A stretch of 9,704 nucleotides of DNA from Bacteroidales bacterium UBA2198 (GTDB lineage Bacteria; Bacteroidota; Bacteroidia; Bacteroidales; VadinHA17), in the NCBI GenBank assembly GCA_002328625.1, contig DCVC01000269.1:4839-14542 (forward strand), in the 5' to 3' direction. This document shows positions 6,622-9,704 of the stretch, piece after piece (the first letter of the stretch is position 1; each line of letters opens with the position of its first letter). A program made the translations under genes and the position numbers. The notes beneath the pieces are model-generated. The model saw only the letters and a list, made by a program, of their open reading frames with translations. It had not been told where the DNA came from and ran no database searches.

Positions 6622-7467
6622 ATGAAATATCAGGGCAGGCAAGGCAGCGGTAATATTGAAGACCGCAGAGGAATGAGCACCAGCCGTATGGCTATAGGCG
6701 GCGGCATTGGTACAATAGTGATTATCCTCATAGTATTGTTACTTGGGGGGGATCCTTCACAACTCCTTAACACAATGCAGGAGAATCCTGCTACTGAATC
6801 GGGTCAGGTTACTGCTTCAGCCGAGGAGGAAGAGCTGGTAAAATTTGTGTCAGTTGTTCTGCGTGACACTGAGGTTGTATGGGGAAAACTATTTCAAGAA
6901 TCAAATAAAACTTATCGTCAGCCAAAGCTGGTGCTTTTCAGGGACCAGGTGCAGTCAGCCTGCGGATACTCTTCAGCAGCAAGCGGACCCTTCTACTGTC
7001 CGGGTGATGAAAAAGTATATATTGATCTTGGTTTTTGTGATCAGTTGAAAGCCAAATTCGGAGCTTATGGTGATTTTGCCGTTGCATATGTTATTGCGCA
7101 TGAGATAGGGCATCACGTTCAGAACCTGCTTGGGATACTTGACCAGGTCAATTCACAGAGGTCGCGGCTAAATGAAAGAGAGGCTAATCAGCTTCTTGTG
7201 CGGCTGGAACTCCAGGCTGATTTTCTTTCAGGTATGTGGGCACATTATGCAGACAGGATGTTTAATTCGCTTGAAGCAGGCGACATCGAAGAAGCCATGA
7301 ACGCTGCCGCATCGGTCGGAGATGACGTGCTCCAGAAAAAGTACCAGGGACGCATAGTTCCGGACGCCTTTACTCATGGGTCAGCGGCACAACGTAAAGA
7401 ATGGTTCAGAAGAGGGTGGACCACCGGTGATTTTGCACAGGGCGATACTTTTAAAGCAAGGATATAA
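6622..7467 (+). CDS. YpfJ/KPN_02809-type neutral zinc metallopeptidase, membrane-anchored
   Basis: Complete 281-residue protein matching the putative neutral zinc metallopeptidase family (E. coli YpfJ is about the same length). The start MKYQGRQGSGNIEDRRG is the conserved family N-terminus and fixes the ATG. One membrane helix lies at about 24-42, leaving the C-terminal catalytic domain most likely outside the inner membrane. The domain has the conserved CGYSSAASGPFYCPGDEKVY segment (114-133, with Cys114 and Cys126), the zinc-binding HEIGHH (160-165; ligands His160 and His164, catalytic Glu161), the probable third-ligand region ELQADF (196-201) and the closing THGSAAQRKEWFRRG (251-265). The natural substrate is not established for the family. 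It is divergent from tetR and convergent with the beta-propeller gene, so it is probably transcribed alone. A run of seven G (6745-6751) follows the membrane helix. Confidence 0.95.
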   Translation: MKYQGRQGSGNIEDRRGMSTSRMAIGGGIGTIVIILIVLLLGGDPSQLLNTMQENPATESGQVTASAEEEELVKFVSVVLRDTEVVWGKLFQESNKTYRQPKLVLFRDQVQSACGYSSAASGPFYCPGDEKVYIDLGFCDQLKAKFGAYGDFAVAYVIAHEIGHHVQNLLGILDQVNSQRSRLNEREANQLLVRLELQADFLSGMWAHYADRMFNSLEAGDIEEAMNAAASVGDDVLQKKYQGRIVPDAFTHGSAAQRKEWFRRGWTTGDFAQGDTFKARI

Positions 7468-7518
7468 TTTACAGGATATTTCTTTTTACAGCTTCCGCAA
7501 GTTAAAAGGAAACTCTCC

Positions 7519-8853
7519 TTATTCTTTGATATTATATGCCATTAGTGCATCGCCATGCCTTATATAGAGGGTGCCGTTATGTATCGCAGGATGTGCCCAA
7601 TGGGGGCCTGAGCCCTGAGTGATCCTGTAACTGCTTACAAGATCGAATTTTTCAGGATTGGGTCTGAGCAGCCCTACATTACCGCTTCTTTCATCATAAA
7701 TATAGAGCATACCGTCAGCTGAAATAATTGATCCTTTGCATTTCCAGTGCTCCTCGTACATTTTCCTGCCGGTATTCCACTCCAGGCAGCACCAGTTGCC
7801 ATCGCTGTTGCTCAGCCAGTTTGCTCCGTAAATGTAGCCATCCACAAGCACAACACCTCCATGGTGTACATCCAGGAGTGTGTCGGTCCACTCCACTGCG
7901 ACATTATTCCCTTCATCAGTCAATCTGAGCAGCATGCTCCCGTGATCATATCCGCCGGTTATATATATTTTCCCGTCATAATAGAGCGGAGTAACGCATT
8001 TAATAAGTGGTGCATCGGGCCAGACTGCTGTTGATTTATCTGTATTGAGCGAATCGAGGTGGCTGATTTTCCATAGGATTGTACCATCGGACGGATCGAT
8101 TGCAAAAACATTGCTGAGAAATACATTAATAATTAATTTTTTATTTGCATGATCATTCAGGATCGGCGAAACGTATGCGGGTCCATCATTGATACTTTCA
8201 GATTTCCAGACAAGTTCCCCGGTATTTTTATTGAGTGCAATTGTTGTAGTTTCAGGTCCCCCGGGACTGAAATAGAGCTTGTCTCCATCAATAAGCAACG
8301 ATTCGGCAATACCCCAGGGCCCATATGTTCCTTTGTAAATTTCGCTTGCTTTAAGTGACCACCTGATTTCCCCGGAAATTGCATCAATACAGGCTAAGTC
8401 GCCAAAGCCGCTCGAAACATAAACCATTTTACCTTCGGCGGTAGGAGTACATCTGCTTTCAGGATATGACTCTTTCCATACCCGTCCGTATGGTGTCTGC
8501 CATTTTATTTTTCCATTGTTATCCACAGCAACCAGGATATCATTCTCACCGTCATTCCCGGTGAGATATATAGTGTTATTTCCGAAAGACATGGATGAGA
8601 AGCCACGGGGCAGATCAGTATTGGACCATATCAATTCAGGTCCGCCGGCGGGCCATGATTTCATCAATCCTGTTTCAGCCGAAACACCTGTACGGTTTTC
8701 TTCTCTCCATTCGCTGATCATCTGATTATCAATGATTTTCACAGAGGTTTGTGATGAACTGCGGGATGTTCCCTTAGTTATGGTTTTGTAAATAACATAA
8801 CCCAGTATAATAAGAACGACCAGAGAAGACATGATTACAATAAGCTTTTTCAT
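7519..8853 (-). CDS. Membrane-anchored PQQ-like beta-propeller repeat protein
   Basis: Protein of 444 residues with an N-terminal hydrophobic anchor or uncleaved signal (about 4-24) and no lipobox Cys, then a short Ser/Thr-rich linker and a beta-propeller. Repeats of the PQQ/quinoprotein type are visible from their blade-end pattern of a D/N turn followed by tGxxxW: DNNGKIKW (111-118), DAISGEIRW (157-165), NKNTGELVWK (208-217), DPSDGTILWK (253-262) and a weaker WNTGRKMYE (359-367). The segment EWREENRTGV...SWPAGGPELIW (48-76) resembles the WRGxxRDGV opening of PQQ-like propellers common in Bacteroidetes and Planctomycetes. It lacks features that would prove PQQ binding or dehydrogenase activity. 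BamB is a distant relative of the same fold, but BamB is usually a lipoprotein, so I do not call it BamB. The gene stands alone, convergent with the metallopeptidase across 51 bp. Fold is firm; function is unknown. Confidence 0.9.
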   Translation of the reverse strand: MKKLIVIMSSLVVLIILGYVIYKTITKGTSRSSSQTSVKIIDNQMISEWREENRTGVSAETGLMKSWPAGGPELIWSNTDLPRGFSSMSFGNNTIYLTGNDGENDILVAVDNNGKIKWQTPYGRVWKESYPESRCTPTAEGKMVYVSSGFGDLACIDAISGEIRWSLKASEIYKGTYGPWGIAESLLIDGDKLYFSPGGPETTTIALNKNTGELVWKSESINDGPAYVSPILNDHANKKLIINVFLSNVFAIDPSDGTILWKISHLDSLNTDKSTAVWPDAPLIKCVTPLYYDGKIYITGGYDHGSMLLRLTDEGNNVAVEWTDTLLDVHHGGVVLVDGYIYGANWLSNSDGNWCCLEWNTGRKMYEEHWKCKGSIISADGMLYIYDERSGNVGLLRPNPEKFDLVSSYRITQGSGPHWAHPAIHNGTLYIRHGDALMAYNIKE

Positions 8854-8896
8854 AATATTCCATTTTATTGTTACTAACCGGTATCAATAGTATGTA

Positions 8897-8904
8897 CAAA
8901 CTTA
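8897..8904 (-). promoter_or_regulatory. Candidate -7 element of the beta-propeller gene promoter
   Basis: On the minus strand this reads TAAGTTTG, an exact TAnnTTTG match. It lies about 45 bases before the ATG at 8853. No TTTG -33 element stands at the expected distance upstream, so only half of the promoter signature is supported. Confidence 0.35.
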
Positions 8905-9097
8905 ATCAAGATTATTCTTTTTTTATGACTATAGGTTTTCAATAATAAAAATAAATTCTGCTGGAAAATCAGTAATAGTTTATTATTGATTCCAGACACT
9001 TTTATTTTTTAGATGCTTAGAAGTAAGGATGTTTTTTGAATTTATTCCTTCGGTTCAATAATACCATGCAGATTACAGTAAAATTTTTCAAAAAAAC

Positions 9098-9129
9098 TTG
9101 CATTTGTATTATTTTATATTATATATTTG
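9098..9129 (+). promoter_or_regulatory. Candidate padR promoter
   Basis: A TTG at 9098-9100 is followed after 21 bases by TATATTTG (9122-9129), an exact match to the Bacteroidetes -7 consensus TAnnTTTG at allowed spacing. Transcription would begin near 9134-9136, about 27 bases before the padR ATG. This is the best promoter match in the window, though the surroundings are very AT-rich. Confidence 0.5.
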
Positions 9130-9140
9130 CAATATATAAT
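9118..9140. promoter_or_regulatory. Candidate PadR operator (perfect 10-bp inverted repeat)
   Basis: ATTATATATT (9118-9127) and AATATATAAT (9131-9140) are perfect inverted arms around TGC. The palindrome covers the padR -7 element completely. A second perfect inverted repeat overlaps it: ATATATAA (9132-9139) and TTATATAT (9145-9152), spacer TTAAC. PadR proteins commonly repress their own promoters through such dyads, so autoregulation is likely. The low complexity of the sequence raises the chance of accidental palindromes. Confidence 0.45.
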
Positions 9141-9161
9141 TAACTTATATATCAAAATAAT

Positions 9162-9506
9162 ATGATATCATCAGATTTAATTAAGGGGTCTTTAAAGACA
9201 ATCGTGCTCAGAATACTTCAACAGGAGGGACCTTTGCATGGCTATGCAATAACTCAGAAAGTGGAGATGATTACAGCAGGTAAGATGAAACTTACATACG
9301 GAGCACTTTATCCGTTACTTTATAAACTGGAGAAGGAGAAGGTGCTTGTTACGGCAAGAGAAATTAAAAATAATCGAATCCGGATTTACTACAACCTTAC
9401 TCCTAAAGGACATTCTGTAGTAAAAGAAAAAATCAGAGAGCTGACCGAGTTTATTGAGTCTTTACAACGTATTGTGGAACTCCAACCAGGATTGAACCAT
9501 GCATGA
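9162..9506 (+). CDS. PadR-family winged-helix transcriptional regulator
   Basis: Complete 114-residue PadR regulator of the short class, with a winged helix-turn-helix and one C-terminal dimerisation helix. Family landmarks are LIKGSLKTIVLRIL (6-19), the GPLHGYAITQKVE segment (23-35), the recognition-helix region LTYGALYPLLYKLEKEKVL (44-62) and the wing followed by RIYYNLTPKGHSVV (74-87). It should dimerise in the cytoplasm and repress its own operon until a ligand or stress signal relieves it. The stop overlaps the next gene by 8 bp (ATGCATGA), so the two are translationally coupled, a common arrangement in Bacteroidetes in which PadR controls a membrane protein or an antimicrobial-peptide-type ABC permease. 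Confidence 0.94.
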   Translation: MISSDLIKGSLKTIVLRILQQEGPLHGYAITQKVEMITAGKMKLTYGALYPLLYKLEKEKVLVTAREIKNNRIRIYYNLTPKGHSVVKEKIRELTEFIESLQRIVELQPGLNHA

Positions 9507-9704
9507 ACTTACTCCTCAGAATATTGAACATATAAGCCGTGATATTGGAAAACAGGAAATTACTTTTTCCCATCTGCCTGATGACCTGATCGATCACGTA
9601 TGCTGTGATATCGAATATGAAATGAATAATGGTCTTGATTTCACTGATGCATACCGCAAAGTAAAACTTAAAATAGGGAAGCACAGACTAAAAGAGATAC
9701 AGGA
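9499..9704 (+). CDS. PadR-linked protein, N-terminal fragment cut by window edge
   Basis: The frame opens at ATG 9499 inside the end of padR and stays open for 68 codons to the edge. The visible part starts MHELTPQNIEHISRDIGK and contains LPDDLIDHVCCDIEYEMNNG (27-46) followed by LDFTDAYRKVKLKIGK (47-62). This helical N-terminal module, with its DLxDHxCCxIE core, is one I recognise from Bacteroidetes proteins encoded right after PadR genes. Their downstream part is usually a set of membrane helices, in some cases an FtsX-like ABC permease. No membrane segment falls within the visible part, so which of these it is cannot be decided here. Confidence 0.75.
   Translation, partial: MHELTPQNIEHISRDIGKQEITFSHLPDDLIDHVCCDIEYEMNNGLDFTDAYRKVKLKIGKHRLKEIQ

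Larger units (their letters stand above)
8854..9161. other. Divergent AT-rich intergenic region, no gene
   Basis: This 308-bp spacer separates the beta-propeller gene (minus) from padR (plus). I see no credible coding frame, RNA gene or repeat element in it. The left end carries the -7 match for the beta-propeller gene; the right end carries the padR promoter and inverted repeats. The middle (about 8910-9090) is AT-rich sequence with no signal I can name. Confidence 0.7.

Noticed and set aside
7506..7520. AAGGA-AACTC-TCCTT hairpin between the convergent metallopeptidase and propeller genes, possible bidirectional terminator
   Set aside because: The stem is only 5 bp with two G/C pairs per arm, has no long T tract on the plus strand and overlaps the propeller stop codon; too weak to call.
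7519..8853. Assignment of the propeller protein as BamB
   Set aside because: It has no lipobox cysteine, opens with a WREENRTGV-type segment of general PQQ-like propellers, and no BAM-related neighbour is present.
1..9704. Search for CRISPR arrays, tRNA/rRNA genes, insertion sequences, phage genes or attachment sites
   Set aside because: No regularly spaced repeats, no transposase or integrase reading frames and no tRNA-like cloverleaf were seen.

Overview
The window looks like a chromosomal segment of a Bacteroidetes/Bacteroidota member, probably Bacteroidales-like. The base composition is moderately AT-rich with very AT-rich spacers. Start codons lack clear Shine-Dalgarno sequences. Several spacers carry the TAnnTTTG -7 element of Bacteroidetes sigma-ABfr promoters, and the protein types (TolC-like, HlyD lipoprotein, PadR with an LPDDLIDHVCC-type partner) fit the phylum. 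This assignment is inferred from composition and motifs, not from a marker gene.

Positions 1-6397 (minus strand, reading right to left) hold a compact seven-gene export operon: TetR regulator, TolC-like outer-membrane channel, HlyD-type periplasmic adaptor lipoprotein, two separate ABC ATPases, and two ABC-2 permeases. The last permease runs off the left edge. Spacing is -4 to 28 bp throughout. The set corresponds to the E. coli CecR/YbhG-YbhF-YbhS-YbhR type of tripartite ABC efflux pump, except that the ATPase is split into two genes and a dedicated outer-membrane channel is included. A -33/-7 promoter match and a 35-bp imperfect dyad directly upstream of tetR suggest one autoregulated transcript. 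The two ATPases are asymmetric: the first lacks the Q-loop Gln and H-loop His, and the second has an altered signature motif. By the geometry of ABC dimers, these defects fall in the same composite ATP site.

Positions 6398-6621 are a divergent spacer with the operon promoter on one strand and a metallopeptidase promoter on the other. Positions 6622-7467 (plus) encode a membrane-anchored YpfJ/KPN_02809-type neutral zinc metallopeptidase. Positions 7519-8853 (minus, convergent) encode a membrane-anchored PQQ-like beta-propeller protein of unknown function.

Positions 8854-9161 are an AT-rich divergent spacer with a good promoter overlapped by a perfect 10-bp inverted repeat. It precedes a PadR-family regulator (9162-9506). 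That gene overlaps by 8 bp the start of a protein cut by the right edge, which begins with a PadR-associated N-terminal domain. I saw no tRNA, rRNA, CRISPR, insertion sequence or phage gene. Most of the window is recognisable housekeeping or accessory export machinery; the points worth a second look are the asymmetric ATPase pair, the operator-like dyads and the repeat-derived tail of the first ATPase.
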